Assembly (NCBI GenBank): GCA_947599875.1
Contig: CANQFV010000001.1
Location: 140,233-204,232, forward strand
Direction: 5' to 3'
DNA length: 64,000 nucleotides
Source of the DNA: an uncultured Oscillospiraceae bacterium
GTDB taxonomy: Bacteria; Bacillota; Clostridia; Oscillospirales; Oscillospiraceae
The notes beneath the pieces are model-generated. The model ran no database searches, was not told the DNA's origin, and saw only the letters and a program-made list of their open reading frames with translations. Position 1 is the first letter of the stretch. Each line of letters opens with the position of its first letter. Positions 7,424 through 16,690 of this stretch are shown in pieces. The position numbers and the translations under genes were made by a program.

Positions 7424-8590
7424 TTATTCGTCCTCGCTTCCTTGATTTCTGGCGGAGAAATACGCCTCCGGATCCAAAACGTGCGTGCGCAGGTAATCCG
7501 CCCACCTGCCGTAGCCCTTTGAGGTGAAGTGTACCCCATCTGCGGTCAGCTCACTGGGGAGTTGTCCGTCCGGCCCCCGGTAGACGCTGGCCGTATCCAG
7601 CAGGGCGACGCGCTTCTCCTTTGCCAGCCTTACGATGACCTCATTGAAGTTGTCCACATACTCCGTGCGCTCCCACTCGTTGCCGTACTCCTCGGCCTTC
7701 TCGTCGTTGATGGGCGGCATGGTCTGGAGGTAGATGACGGCGTTGGGCTGAGCGGCGATGATGCTGTCCAGCAGAATTCCCAGGCCCCGCTCGTATTCCT
7801 TCGGCGTGTACCCCAGCTCGTTGATGCCCAGCATCAGGTACACGGCGCTGTAGCTCTTTTCCGCCAGCGTCCCCACCAGCGAGACCTCTTTCCCGTTCAC
7901 CGTGAAATATTTCCGGTTCTCATCCACGGCGCGAAAGACGTTCATCCCCCGCTTCCAGTAGAAATCCCCGTTGTGCAGCCCGCTGAACAGCTGTAATCCC
8001 TCGGTGCGGGAGTCCCCTAAAAAGACGGCGTTATCAAAGAAGGTGTCGTCCACCCGTTCACTCTCCGGTACGGCCTTCCCGAACTCATAGACGGTCTTGC
8101 CGGACGTGCCGATCTCCTCAGGCGGCGTGTAGGGCGTCTGCTCCTGAGCCGGCGTCTGCTCCTGCTTTGTGGAGGAATCGGGATCCTCCGGCTTCGTCCC
8201 GTCCTCCGCCGGGGGCTGATTTGCGGTTGGATCCTGCCCCTCCTGGGGATTTTGCTCCACAGGCTCCTGCTCATCGGGCTTCTGCTCCTGGGGCGGCTCC
8301 TCATCTGTTTTTTGCTCCTCGCCCGGGTTTTGCTCCGGGGAGGGATCCGCTTTATCCGGCCCCTCCGGGGCGGAGGGTGTGCCGGAGCCGTCGTCCGGCG
8401 GCTGAGTGTCCTCCGGGGACAGGGCGGATACCTGCGGCGACAGCCGGTCTTTCAAATACAGCGCCCCCAATAAAAGCGTCGCCCCAATGGCCGCCGTCAG
8501 CAGGACGTCAAAAACCGTCCGAATGACCCTCCAGACGGAGCTTACATGCCCCCGCCGCTGTCTGTCGTTACCCCGCTCCCTGTCCAACAT
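7424..8590 (-). CDS. Membrane-anchored SGNH/GDSL esterase with Pro/Glu/Gln linker
   Basis: A 388-residue extracellular esterase. A membrane segment at about residues 20-45 is followed by a linker of about 110 residues rich in Pro, Glu, Gln and Asp. The SGNH domain then starts with FLGDSRTEGL (nucleophile Ser near 194), continues with LMLGINELGY (block III Asn) and ends with DGVHFTSKGYGRWADYL (block V Asp/His). Such enzymes often remove or transfer acetyl groups on cell-wall polymers. No MBOAT acetyltransferase partner is present here, so that role is an inference. GGGAGG precedes ATG 8590. Confidence 0.85.
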   Translation of the reverse strand: MLDRERGNDRQRRGHVSSVWRVIRTVFDVLLTAAIGATLLLGALYLKDRLSPQVSALSPEDTQPPDDGSGTPSAPEGPDKADPSPEQNPGEEQKTDEEPPQEQKPDEQEPVEQNPQEGQDPTANQPPAEDGTKPEDPDSSTKQEQTPAQEQTPYTPPEEIGTSGKTVYEFGKAVPESERVDDTFFDNAVFLGDSRTEGLQLFSGLHNGDFYWKRGMNVFRAVDENRKYFTVNGKEVSLVGTLAEKSYSAVYLMLGINELGYTPKEYERGLGILLDSIIAAQPNAVIYLQTMPPINDEKAEEYGNEWERTEYVDNFNEVIVRLAKEKRVALLDTASVYRGPDGQLPSELTADGVHFTSKGYGRWADYLRTHVLDPEAYFSARNQGSEDE

Positions 8591-8670
8591 GGCCGCCTCC
8601 CGCGTTTGTCTTTGATGTTAATAAAACACCTGAAAACGGCAAAACCTTACATGAAAATTTCTTTTTCTCC

Positions 8671-8713
8671 AAAAAAGACGAAACTGGCATTGGACGGCTG
8701 CCTTCCGATGCCA
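8671..8713 (-). terminator. Candidate trp operon terminator
   Basis: On the minus strand, a hairpin of TGGCAT...ATGCCA (8685-8713, about 12 pairs, loop of three) is followed by GTTTCGTCTTTTTT. It lies about 90 bases past the trpA stop, next to an H3 hairpin, in the position of H4 in a shortened copy of the composite element. Confidence 0.7.
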
Positions 8714-8792
8714 ATTGGATGCGTGCGGAAATGTGGGCGTGAATTTGAACGGAATTCACGCCCACACGTCCTGCAAAAAATTGAATTGGGGG
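8714..8792 (-). repeat. Composite hairpin element, shortened copy G
   Basis: The linker GGATGCGTGCGG matches the reverse complement of the CCGCACGCATCC linker in copy D. H3 is at 8732-8766 (TGTGGGCGTGAATT/AATTCACGCCCACA), followed by GCAAAAAATTGAATTGGGGG, which looks like one arm of H1. H2 is missing, so this copy probably carries an internal deletion. Confidence 0.6.
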
Positions 8793-8801
8793 ATAACTGC
8801 C

Positions 8802-9572
8802 CTATCTCAGCGCGTCCTTCATAGCCTTGACCGCCTCGCCCACATATTTTGGCGCGTCGGCGCCGTACTGCTCAAAAAGCCGCACAAGGGCGGAGCCAAC
8901 AATGGCCCCGTCGGAGAGGGCCGCCATACTCCGTGCCTGCTCCGGCGTGGAGATGCCAAAGCCGATGGCGCAGGGGACGCGGGTGTTCTCCCGGATGACC
9001 TTCACGATGGACGCAAGGTCGGTGGTGATCTGGCTTCTCATCCCCGTGACCCCCAGGGAGGACACCAGGTAGATAAAGCCTTCCGCCTCCCGGGCGATCA
9101 TAGCGACGCGATTTTCCGAGGTTGGCGCGATCAGTGAGATCAGATCCACCCCGTATTCCCGGCAAACCGGGGCAAATTCCCCCTTCTCCTCAAAGGGCAG
9201 ATCCGGCAGGATCAGCCCGTCGATGCCCGTCTCCCGGCAGGCGGCCATGAACCGCTGCGCCCCGTAGGAGAAGACCACATTGGCGTATGTCATAAACACC
9301 AGCGGCACCGTCACGTCCCGGCGCAGCTCCCGCACAAGCTGAAAGATCTTATCCGTGGTGACGCCCCCGCGCAGGGCGCGGAGATTGGCGCTCTGGATCA
9401 CCGGCCCCTCGGCGGTGGGATCGGAGAAGGGGATCCCCAGCTCGATAAGATCCGCCCCGGCGTTGGCGCAGGCCCGGACGGCCCTGGCCGTGGTTTCCAG
9501 ATCCGGATCCCCGCAGGTGACAAAGGGGATAAAGGCCTTCCCGTTTTGAAAGGCCCGGGCCGTATTACTCAT
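8802..9572 (-). CDS. trpA: Tryptophan synthase alpha chain
   Basis: 256 residues. The alpha subunit cleaves indole-3-glycerol phosphate to indole and glyceraldehyde-3-phosphate and passes indole to TrpB. The catalytic Glu is in [18 protein letters not shown] and the catalytic Asp in the SDP just after it. The phosphate-binding end [13 protein letters not shown] and [11 protein letters not shown] are intact. It overlaps the end of trpB by 8 bases. It is the last gene of the trp operon and is followed by the hairpin at 8671-8713. Confidence 0.97.
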   Translation of the reverse strand: MSNTARAFQNGKAFIPFVTCGDPDLETTARAVRACANAGADLIELGIPFSDPTAEGPVIQSANLRALRGGVTTDKIFQLVRELRRDVTVPLVFMTYANVVFSYGAQRFMAACRETGIDGLILPDLPFEEKGEFAPVCREYGVDLISLIAPTSENRVAMIAREAEGFIYLVSSLGVTGMRSQITTDLASIVKVIRENTRVPCAIGFGISTPEQARSMAALSDGAIVGSALVRLFEQYGADAPKYVGEAVKAMKDALR

Positions 9573-10746
9573 GGAGATCCTCCCCTCTGTACCGGGCGAT
9601 GGCGGCGCAGTCCTTGTCGCCCCGGCCCGAGATGGTGATGACGATGATCTTGTCCCGGTCCATCTCCGGAGCCAGCCTCATAGCGTGGGCCACGGCGTGG
9701 GCCGACTCGATGGCGGGGATGATCCCCTCCGTCCTTGCCAGGTACTCAAAGGCGTTGACCGCCTCCTCGTCGGTGACGGGCACATACTCGGCCCTGCCCG
9801 TGTCGTGGAGCCAGGCATGCTCCGGCCCGATGCCGGGGTAGTCGAGCCCCGCGGAGATGGAGTACACCGGCGCTATCTGCCCAAACTCGTCCTGGCAGAA
9901 GTAGCTCTTCATGCCGTGGAAGATCCCCAGCCGCCCCGTGGCGATGGTGGCCGCCGTCTCAAAGCTGTCCACGCCCCGGCCCGCGGCCTCACAGCCGATG
10001 AGGCGCACGGACTTGTCCTCAATGAAATGATAAAAGCTCCCGATGGCGTTGCTCCCGCCGCCCACGCAGGCCAGAACGGCGTCAGGAAGCCGCCCCTCGA
10101 GCTTGGCAAGCTGTGACTTGATCTCCTTGGAGATCACCGCCTGGAAATCCCGGACGATGGTGGGGAAGGGGTGCGGCCCCATGACGGAGCCGAGGCAGTA
10201 GTGGGTGTCGGCGATCCGCCGTGTCCACTCCCGCATAGCCTCGGACACGGCGTCCTTCAGCGTGGCCGTGCCGGTGGTGACGGGGATGACCTCCGCCCCC
10301 AAGAGGCGCATCCGGTAGACATTCAGCGCCTGACGGCGGGTGTCCTCCTCGCCCATAAAGACAACGCACTCCATGCCCATCAGCGCCGCCGCCGTGGCCG
10401 TGGCCACGCCGTGCTGTCCCGCGCCCGTCTCGGCGATGAGCCGTGTCTTGCCCATCTTCCTGGCCAGCAGCGCCTGGCCCAGAACATTGTTGATCTTGTG
10501 CGCGCCGGTGTGGTTCAGATCCTCCCGCTTGAGATAGATCCTGGCGCCCCCCAGATCCCGTGTCATTTTCTCCGCAAAGTACAGCCGTGACGGTCTGCCC
10601 GCGTACTCGTTCAGCAGATACGTCAGCTCCCGGTTGAATTCCGGGTCGTCCTTATAGTGGTTATAAGCCTGTTCCAGCTCGATAACGGCGTTCATCAGCG
10701 TCTCAGGGATGTACTGACCGCCGTGGATTCCAAAGCGTCCGGCCAT
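9565..10746 (-). CDS. trpB: Tryptophan synthase beta chain
   Basis: 393 residues, the usual TrpB1 length. It joins indole and serine to make tryptophan using pyridoxal phosphate. The PLP lysine is in [20 protein letters not shown], the phosphate loop is [10 protein letters not shown], and [12 protein letters not shown] lies between. The N-terminus begins [18 protein letters not shown], as expected. The stop is overlapped by the trpA start, and the start lies 4 bases after the trpF stop, so translation is probably coupled throughout. Confidence 0.98.
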   Translation of the reverse strand: MAGRFGIHGGQYIPETLMNAVIELEQAYNHYKDDPEFNRELTYLLNEYAGRPSRLYFAEKMTRDLGGARIYLKREDLNHTGAHKINNVLGQALLARKMGKTRLIAETGAGQHGVATATAAALMGMECVVFMGEEDTRRQALNVYRMRLLGAEVIPVTTGTATLKDAVSEAMREWTRRIADTHYCLGSVMGPHPFPTIVRDFQAVISKEIKSQLAKLEGRLPDAVLACVGGGSNAIGSFYHFIEDKSVRLIGCEAAGRGVDSFETAATIATGRLGIFHGMKSYFCQDEFGQIAPVYSISAGLDYPGIGPEHAWLHDTGRAEYVPVTDEEAVNAFEYLARTEGIIPAIESAHAVAHAMRLAPEMDRDKIIVITISGRGDKDCAAIARYRGEDLHE

Positions 10747-10750
10747 AAGC

Positions 10751-11356
10751 TCACTCCTTTCTGACGGCCCCCACGGCCGCCATGATTTTATCCCGGTCCT
10801 TCACCCGGTTCGTCTCCACGCCGGAGCTGAGGTCCACACCCCAGGGGTGAAGCGCCCCCACAGCCAGGGGGATGCTCTCCGGCGTCAGTCCCCCTGCCAG
10901 GATGAAGGGCCGGCGGAAGGCGGCCAGGATCGACCAGTCAAAGCTCCGGCCGGTGCCCTGTCCGTTGTCCAGCAGCACAAGATCGGCCGGGGAGGCCTCC
11001 GCCGCCGCAAGATCGGCCTCCCTCTTGACGGAATACGCCTTCCACACCGTCAGCCCCGGGGCGGCGCGCCGGAGCCTCTCCATGTACGCCTCGTCCTCGC
11101 CCCCGTGGAGCTGGGCGACCTTGATGACGCCGGAGAAGTACAGATCAGCCACGGTGTCAATGTCCTCGTCCACAAAGACCCCCACCGGCACGATGCCGTG
11201 GAGGAGCCGGAGCCTCAGCTCGTAGGCCCTCTCCGGCGTCAGACTCCTGTGGCTTTTGGGAAAGTCGATGACAAACCCCGCGTAGTCCGGCCTTGCCTCG
11301 TTGACAAAGCCGATGTCCTCCCGGCGGTAAAGGCCGCAGATCTTGATTTTTGTCAT
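10751..11356 (-). CDS. trpF: Phosphoribosylanthranilate isomerase
   Basis: 201 residues, a free-standing TIM-barrel TrpF (not fused to TrpC). It rearranges phosphoribosylanthranilate to the CdRP keto form. The N-terminus [14 protein letters not shown] carries the catalytic Cys in KICG. The catalytic Asp is expected in FVDEDIDTV or [14 protein letters not shown], and [10 protein letters not shown] with GVDLSSGVE form the phosphate site. Its start overlaps the trpC stop by 4 bases. Confidence 0.96.
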   Translation of the reverse strand: MTKIKICGLYRREDIGFVNEARPDYAGFVIDFPKSHRSLTPERAYELRLRLLHGIVPVGVFVDEDIDTVADLYFSGVIKVAQLHGGEDEAYMERLRRAAPGLTVWKAYSVKREADLAAAEASPADLVLLDNGQGTGRSFDWSILAAFRRPFILAGGLTPESIPLAVGALHPWGVDLSSGVETNRVKDRDKIMAAVGAVRKE

Positions 11357-12144
11357 ACCGCCGCCTCCCGCATCCGCCGGAGAAACGCCCCCTTGTCCGG
11401 GGCGCGCATCAGCGCCTCGCCCACCAGCACCGCGTCGGCGCCGATGGAGCGCAGGACCCCGGCGTCCTCCGGGGACCTGACGCCGCTCTCCGCCACATAT
11501 ACCCTGTCCGGCGGGATGAGATCACGCAGCCGCGCCGCGTTGGAGAAGTCCACGGAGAAGTCCTTCAGATTCCGGTTGTTGACGCCGATGATCCCGGCCC
11601 CGGCCGTGACGGCGGAGCGGACCTCCGCCTCGTCGTGGGCCTCCACCAGGGCGGCCAGGCCCAGACTGTCGCAGATGCCCAGAAAAGCCGCCAGGGTCTT
11701 GGTGTCCAGCAGGGCGCAGATGAGCAGTACGGCGTTGGCCCCCATGATCTTCGCCTCGTAGATCTGGTAGGGATCCACCGTAAAGTCCTTGCGGAGCATG
11801 GGGATGTCCACGCGCCCCCGGATCTCCCGGAAGATCTGATCCGACCCCAAAAACCACTTGGGCTCCGTAAGGCACGATATGGCGTCCGCCCCGGCGTCCT
11901 CATACGCCCCGGCGATGTCCAGATAGGGGAAATGGGGGGCGATAAGCCCCTTGGAGGGGGAGGCCCGCTTCACCTCACAGATGAAGCTGAGTCCCGGCCT
12001 TTTCAGCGCCTCCCGGAAGGCCTCTCCCCGCGCCGCGCCGCCGCGCAGAGCCATCTCCCGCATCACGTCAACACAGCACTCTTCACTTTTCTCCGCCACG
12101 CGAAGCCGGGCGTGAGCGGCAATTTCCTGGAGAATATCCATCAT
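11353..12144 (-). CDS. trpC: Indole-3-glycerol phosphate synthase
   Basis: 263 residues, a TIM barrel that closes the indole ring from CdRP. Catalytic features visible are [13 protein letters not shown] (Lys and Glu), [14 protein letters not shown] (Lys), [10 protein letters not shown] (Asn) and [10 protein letters not shown] (Glu, Ser). The phosphate-binding [12 protein letters not shown] is near the C-terminus. It overlaps trpD and trpF by 4 bases each (ATGA junctions), showing coupled translation. Confidence 0.97.
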   Translation of the reverse strand: MMDILQEIAAHARLRVAEKSEECCVDVMREMALRGGAARGEAFREALKRPGLSFICEVKRASPSKGLIAPHFPYLDIAGAYEDAGADAISCLTEPKWFLGSDQIFREIRGRVDIPMLRKDFTVDPYQIYEAKIMGANAVLLICALLDTKTLAAFLGICDSLGLAALVEAHDEAEVRSAVTAGAGIIGVNNRNLKDFSVDFSNAARLRDLIPPDRVYVAESGVRSPEDAGVLRSIGADAVLVGEALMRAPDKGAFLRRMREAAV

Positions 12145-13163
12145 TCCGGCCTGTTGGAGACCTCAATGAGCCTCTCCAGCGTCTTGGCGGCGTCGCCGGA
12201 ATCGATGATCACGGCGGCCTGCTCCACGCCCTGGGCCCAGGTCTTTGTCACGCCCCCGATGTAGAGCGCCGCCCCGGCGTTGAGCAGTACGGCGTCCCGC
12301 TTGGGGCCGCGCTCGCCCGCCAATATGGCCCGGGTGATGGCGGCGTTCTCCTCCGGGGAGCCGCCCACCAGCTGGCTCTTCTGGCACCGGGCAAGGCCGA
12401 AGTCCTCCGGGGTGACGACGTAGTTTTTGTACCACCCGTCCTTAAACTCGCACACCGTCGTGGGGGAGGACAGGGAGATCTCGTCCAGCTTATCCTGGCC
12501 GTAGACCACCATGCCGCGCCGGACGCCCAGGGAGATCAGCACCTGGGCCAGCGGCTGCACCAGATATTCGTCGTACACGCCCAGAAGCTGCATCCTGGGG
12601 CTTCCCGGGTTTGTCAGCGGACCTAAGATGTTGAACACGGTGCGGAAGCCCAGCTCCCGGCGTATGGCCCCCACATATTTCATGGAGGTGTGGTATTTCT
12701 GGGCGAAGAAGAAGCACATGCCCACCTCCCGCAGAAGCTCCAGGCACCTGGCGGGACTCTGGTCGATATTCACCCCCAGGGCCTCCAGGCAGTCGGCGGT
12801 GCCGCACTTGGAGGAGGCGGCCCGGTTGCCGTGCTTGGCCACCTTCATGCCGCCGGCGGCGGCCACCAGGGCGCTTGTGGTGGAGATGTTGAAGCTGTGG
12901 GCGCCGTCCCCGCCGGTCCCCACGATCTCAAAGATATTCATCCCCGTGTTCACCTTCGTGGCGTGATCCCGCATGGCGGCGGCGCACCCGGCGATCTCCT
13001 CCGTCGTCTCGGCCCGTGTACTCTTGGTGGACAGGGCCGCCAGGAACGCTGCGTTTTGCGTGGGCGTGGTCTCCCCGCCCATGATCTCGTTCATCACGGC
13101 GTATGCCTCGTCATAGGTGAGGTCGCCCTTGTTGGCGATCTTCTCAATGGCCTCTTTTATCAT
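12141..13163 (-). CDS. trpD: Anthranilate phosphoribosyltransferase
   Basis: 340 residues, a class IV phosphoribosyltransferase that attaches phosphoribose to anthranilate. The diphosphate-binding loop [17 protein letters not shown], then [22 protein letters not shown], and [16 protein letters not shown] are all in place. ATG 13163 (MIKEAIEKI) is preferred over an upstream in-frame ATG at 13196, because AAGGAGGAA sits just before it. Free-standing, not fused to trpG. A 40-base gap separates it from trpG. Confidence 0.97.
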   Translation of the reverse strand: MIKEAIEKIANKGDLTYDEAYAVMNEIMGGETTPTQNAAFLAALSTKSTRAETTEEIAGCAAAMRDHATKVNTGMNIFEIVGTGGDGAHSFNISTTSALVAAAGGMKVAKHGNRAASSKCGTADCLEALGVNIDQSPARCLELLREVGMCFFFAQKYHTSMKYVGAIRRELGFRTVFNILGPLTNPGSPRMQLLGVYDEYLVQPLAQVLISLGVRRGMVVYGQDKLDEISLSSPTTVCEFKDGWYKNYVVTPEDFGLARCQKSQLVGGSPEENAAITRAILAGERGPKRDAVLLNAGAALYIGGVTKTWAQGVEQAAVIIDSGDAAKTLERLIEVSNRPE

Positions 13164-13203
13164 AGTGATTCCTCCTTGTTCGGGATTGATAGACAAAATG
13201 GAT

Positions 13204-13788
13204 TTATGCAGGCTCCCCCGGGAGAGGGGAGAGGAAATTCCGGATCATCCGCTTCCCCTCCGGTGTCATGATGGACTCCGGGTGGAACTGGACGCCGAAA
13301 ACGGGAAAGCTTGTGTGCTGTACGGCCATGATCTCCCCCTCCCGCGCCCTGGCCGTCACACGCAGGCAGGCGGGGATGGTGGCGGGGTCGGCCGCCAGGG
13401 AGTGGTACCGGGCCACGGGGGAGACCTGCGGGCACCCGGCGAACAGGGGGCAGTCCGTGTCAAATACGGTCTCGGACTGCTTTCCGTGCATGAGGCGCCT
13501 GGCGTAGGTCACTGTGGCCCCGTAGGCCGCGCAGATGGCCTGGTGCCCCAGGCACACCCCCAGGATGGGGATCCTCGCCCCCAGGGCCTGCACCACCTCA
13601 ATGATGTTCCCCGCGTCCTCCGGCCGCCCGGGGCCGGGGGAGAGGAGGATCCGCGCCGGGGCGAGGGAGGCGATCTCCTCCACCGTCATCTGGTCGTTGC
13701 GGATGACCCGGATGTCCGGGTCCACCTCCCCCACAAACTGGTAGAGGTTGTAGGAGAAGCTGTCGTAGTTGTCGATCAGCAGGATCAT
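13204..13788 (-). CDS. trpG: Anthranilate synthase glutamine amidotransferase component
   Basis: 194 residues, a class I glutamine amidotransferase supplying ammonia to TrpE. The start [20 protein letters not shown] is typical; the nucleophile Cys is in GVCLGHQAI and the His/Glu pair in [12 protein letters not shown]. In many Firmicutes TrpG (PabA) also serves para-aminobenzoate synthase; no pabB is seen here. ATG 13788 overlaps the trpE stop in ATGA, with AGGAGG upstream. Confidence 0.96.
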   Translation of the reverse strand: MILLIDNYDSFSYNLYQFVGEVDPDIRVIRNDQMTVEEIASLAPARILLSPGPGRPEDAGNIIEVVQALGARIPILGVCLGHQAICAAYGATVTYARRLMHGKQSETVFDTDCPLFAGCPQVSPVARYHSLAADPATIPACLRVTARAREGEIMAVQHTSFPVFGVQFHPESIMTPEGKRMIRNFLSPLPGEPA

Positions 13789-15251
13789 AACGCCGCCTCC
13801 TGCGCCATTTCCAGCGCCTTCAGGGATGCCCTCGCCTTGTTCAGGCACTCTGCGTACTCCTTCTCCGGCACGGAGTCGGCCACGATCCCGGCCCCGGAGC
13901 GGACAAAGACCCTGCCGTTTTTCTTGTACGCGATGCGTATGGCGATGCAGGTGTCCATATTCCCGGTAAAGTCGATATATCCGATGGCCCCGCCGTAGAT
14001 GCCCCTCTTGTTGTTCTCCAGCTCCCCGATGAGCTGGCAGGCCCGGATCTTCGGCGCGCCGGACAGGGTCCCGGCGGGGAGGACGGCCTCGATGGCGTCC
14101 AGAGCGTCCCTGTCCTCCCGGATGATCCCCCGGACAGTGGAGCCGATGTGCATCACATGGGAGTATCGCTCAATGGAGTGGAGCTTCTCCACCTCAACGG
14201 TGCCGAAGCGGCTCACCTTTCCCAGGTCGTTGCGCCCCAGGTCCACCAGCATGTTGTGTTCGGCAAGCTCCTTCTCGTCGGCCAGAAGCTCCGCCTCCAG
14301 CTCCGCGTCCTCCTGCTCCGTGCCGCCCCTGGGGCGCGTCCCGGCCAGGGGGAAGGTGTGGAGGACGCCGTTTTCCAGCTTTACCAGGGTCTCCGGCGAC
14401 GCGCCGGCCACCTCCACGTCCGTCCCGGAGAAGTAGAACATGTAGGGGGAGGGGTTGATGGTGCGCAGCACCCGGTAGGTGTTCAGAAGGCTTCCCTCGA
14501 AGGGGGCGGACAGCCGGTTGGACAGGACGATCTGGAAGATGTCCCCCTCCCGGATGTGTCCCTTGGCCCGCTCCACCATGCCGCAAAACTCCTCCTTCGT
14601 AAAAAGGGGCGTGATGGGGCCGGTGAGCTTCCCGCCCGGCTCCGGGCTTCTTTTCCCCTCCCGCAGGAGGGCGGCGAGCCTCTCCAGCTCCCAGACGGCG
14701 CTCTCATACCCGGCCTCCGGGTCGTCTAAGGACATATTCACCATCAGGATCAGCTTCTGCCGCAGGTTGTCAAAGGCGATGACCCGGTCAAAGAGCATGA
14801 GATCCACATCTTTAAAGTCCTCGGTGTCCCGGCACTCCACCCGGACAGCCGGTTCGCTGTAGCCTAAGTAGTCGTAAGAGAAATACCCCACAAGCCCCCC
14901 GGTGAAGGAGGGGAGGTAGTCGAAGCGCGGACTTCTGTGGCGGGAGAGAAGCTGCCGAAGATACGCGGAGGGGTCGTCCGTCCGGATGCGCTCCGCCCCG
15001 GCGTGCAGCTCCCCGTTCCGGCAGGTGATCTCCAGCTTGGGATCAAAGCCCATAAAGGTGTACCGGCCCCACCGGTCGTCCGCAAGCGCCGACTCCAGCA
15101 TATAGCAGTGGGTGGAGACGCCCTTTAAGATCCGCATGGTCTCGATGGGCGTGATAAAATCGGACAGGATCTCACAGCTCACCGGGAGAATGTCGTACCG
15201 CCCCTGGGCGGCGATTGCCTTGACCGTCTCAAGGTCAGGTGAGAAGTTCAC
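13785..15251 (-). CDS. trpE: Anthranilate synthase component I
   Basis: 488 residues. It makes anthranilate from chorismate with TrpG. The N-terminal MLESALADDRWGRYTFMG is the tryptophan feedback-binding segment (equivalent to LLESA), so allosteric inhibition is likely. The chorismate-binding half holds LAGTRPRGG, HNMLVDLGRNDLG, LPAGTLSGAPKIRA and YGGAIGYIDFTGNMDTCIAIR. GTG 15251 was chosen because AAGGGGG lies 7-8 bases upstream; an in-frame TTG at 15296 would fall in the T-box terminator region. First gene of the operon. Confidence 0.96.
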   Translation of the reverse strand: MNFSPDLETVKAIAAQGRYDILPVSCEILSDFITPIETMRILKGVSTHCYMLESALADDRWGRYTFMGFDPKLEITCRNGELHAGAERIRTDDPSAYLRQLLSRHRSPRFDYLPSFTGGLVGYFSYDYLGYSEPAVRVECRDTEDFKDVDLMLFDRVIAFDNLRQKLILMVNMSLDDPEAGYESAVWELERLAALLREGKRSPEPGGKLTGPITPLFTKEEFCGMVERAKGHIREGDIFQIVLSNRLSAPFEGSLLNTYRVLRTINPSPYMFYFSGTDVEVAGASPETLVKLENGVLHTFPLAGTRPRGGTEQEDAELEAELLADEKELAEHNMLVDLGRNDLGKVSRFGTVEVEKLHSIERYSHVMHIGSTVRGIIREDRDALDAIEAVLPAGTLSGAPKIRACQLIGELENNKRGIYGGAIGYIDFTGNMDTCIAIRIAYKKNGRVFVRSGAGIVADSVPEKEYAECLNKARASLKALEMAQEAAL

Positions 15252-15299
15252 AAAAATGCCCCCTTTTTCGTTGATTTTCGGGTTTTCCGCTGACAAAGG

Positions 15300-15590
15300 G
15301 ACAAAAGAAAAGTCCCCGACAGAACAAAACCCGATCTGTCAAGGACGAAAAGGCGTAAAGCCATCCGCGGTGCCACCTTGTTTTCACGGCAAAGCCGTGC
15401 CCTCACAGGGTACTTCCATACCCCAGGGCGTCTAACGTCCGCCCACACGTCGCGGCTAATAGGTGTCCCGTTCACCACGCCCTCCGCGGCCCATTTGACG
15501 GCCTGTTTCTCACCCGGATCCCAGCTGCCCGGATTCTCTGTGCAGGCGTGACCGCCGTTATTCCCGCTTCAACGGTTTAACCTTTTAAAT
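15300..15590 (-). promoter_or_regulatory. Tryptophan T-box riboswitch leader
   Basis: The minus-strand leader carries the T-box core AGGTGGCACCGCGGA (complement of 15364-15378), upstream of the terminator and about 115 bases before trpE. Further 5' is a long stem-I region with AGAGAA and GCTGGGA-like motifs. A TGG codon, complement of 15491-15493, set in CAAATGGGCC is the best specifier candidate and would read uncharged tRNA-Trp. The family senses aminoacylation by direct tRNA binding and allows read-through when tRNA-Trp is uncharged. The exact specifier assignment is tentative. Confidence 0.92.
15303..15346 (-). terminator. T-box regulated terminator of the trp operon
   Basis: On the minus strand GTCCTTGACAGA (15335-15346) pairs with TCTGTCGGGGAC (15312-15323) over 12 positions including G-U pairs, followed by TTTTCTTTT. 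This is the attenuator that the T-box antiterminator would compete with. Confidence 0.8.
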
Positions 15591-15598
15591 TAGTCCCT

Positions 15599-15627
15599 AT
15601 TTTATCATCCGCCGCCCCGCCTGTCAA
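15599..15627 (-). promoter_or_regulatory. trp operon promoter
   Basis: On the minus strand TTGACA (complement of 15622-15627) and TAAAAT (complement of 15599-15604) are 17 bases apart, directly ahead of the T-box leader. Confidence 0.88.
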
Positions 15628-15657
15628 GTTTTTTTCTCCGTTCCCGTGAAAAACCGT

Positions 15658-15686
15658 GAATAGGGCTTGGACAAGTGGAATAGATT
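15658..15686 (+). promoter_or_regulatory. Candidate sigma-E promoter for spoIVFA
   Basis: GAATA (15658-15662), then 16 bases, then AATAGATT (15679-15686). This fits the mother-cell sigma-E pattern ATA-16-CATAnnnT except for the first -10 base. It is about 30 bases ahead of the predicted ATG at 15716, with GGGAGG between. Confidence 0.45.
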
Positions 15687-15715
15687 GGAAGCAGAACACC
15701 TTGGGAGGCGGTCGA

Positions 15716-16690
15716 ATGGTATACGAGGGGCGCTCCACGTCGCGCAGAAGGAGCAGGCCGGGAAAAAACAGGGGAAAAAGGGGCGGATTCCTGCTGAAGC
15801 TCGCCCTTTGGGCGCTGTTTCTCGCCCTGGGCGTGCGGGTATTCTTCCCAAAAACGGCGGAAAATTTCAAGAATAAGCTGGTGGGCCTCTTCGGCGCCGA
15901 CTACGCCCAGGCCCTGCGCGTCTTCGGACAGGAGCTGGGGGACGGCGCGGGGTTGACGGACGCCGCCCGCCAGGCCGTGGCCGCGGCGTTCAAAACCGAC
16001 CAAAAAGGGGACATACCCGTGAGCGCGGACGACAAAAACGGCGCACAGGACACCGAAAAGGAGACTGAAAACGGCTCCGAAGGGGCGGAAAAACCCGAAA
16101 ATCCCGAGGGGGAAGGGGATAATGACAACCCCGGAGGGCCAGGAACCGGCGAAAATGCCGGGGGCGCGGGGACCGGGGATAATACCGATAAAGACCCGCA
16201 AACCCTGGACGCGGTGGCCGTTTTTCAGCAGGAACAGGCAAAAATCACCCAGGAAAGTCCTCCCGCCAACGTATCCTTTGAAAAACCGGAGCTGAATTTG
16301 ACCCTCACCGTCCCCGTGGAGGGGAGTGTCACCTCCGGCTTCGGCTACAGGGACCACCCGGTGGACGGGGAGCTGCGCTTCCACTACGGCGTGGACATCG
16401 GCGCCCAGGCCGGGGAGGCGGTGCGCGCCTGCGCCCCGGGCACCGTCACGGCAGTGGGGGAGAGTACCACCTACGGCCTGTATGTCATTCTTCGCCACCA
16501 GGGCGGGGCCGAGTCCATCTACGCACACCTCTCTAAGATCTCTGTGACCGGGGGACAGGCGCTGGAGGCCGGGGAGACCCTGGGCCTTGTGGGCGACAGC
16601 GGCAACGCCACAAGTCCCTGCCTCCACTGGGAACTGATCGTGGGCGGAAATTATGTCAACCCGGAGTTTTACCTGGACATCTCCAACTGA
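15716..16690 (+). CDS. SpoIVFA-like membrane protein with degenerate M23 domain
   Basis: 324 residues. A basic N-terminus is followed by one membrane segment (about 28-45), an acidic Gly/Glu/Asn-rich linker (about 105-165), and a C-terminal M23 (LytM) domain. That domain keeps FHYGVDIG (His, Asp) and YAHLSK but has SPCLHWEL where active enzymes have HxH, so one zinc ligand is Cys instead of His. Together with the M50 protease gene directly downstream this matches SpoIVFA, which holds and inhibits SpoIVFB. ATG 15716 is preferred for its GGGAGG. A plain cell-wall endopeptidase is the alternative. Confidence 0.75.
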   Translation: MVYEGRSTSRRRSRPGKNRGKRGGFLLKLALWALFLALGVRVFFPKTAENFKNKLVGLFGADYAQALRVFGQELGDGAGLTDAARQAVAAAFKTDQKGDIPVSADDKNGAQDTEKETENGSEGAEKPENPEGEGDNDNPGGPGTGENAGGAGTGDNTDKDPQTLDAVAVFQQEQAKITQESPPANVSFEKPELNLTLTVPVEGSVTSGFGYRDHPVDGELRFHYGVDIGAQAGEAVRACAPGTVTAVGESTTYGLYVILRHQGGAESIYAHLSKISVTGGQALEAGETLGLVGDSGNATSPCLHWELIVGGNYVNPEFYLDISN

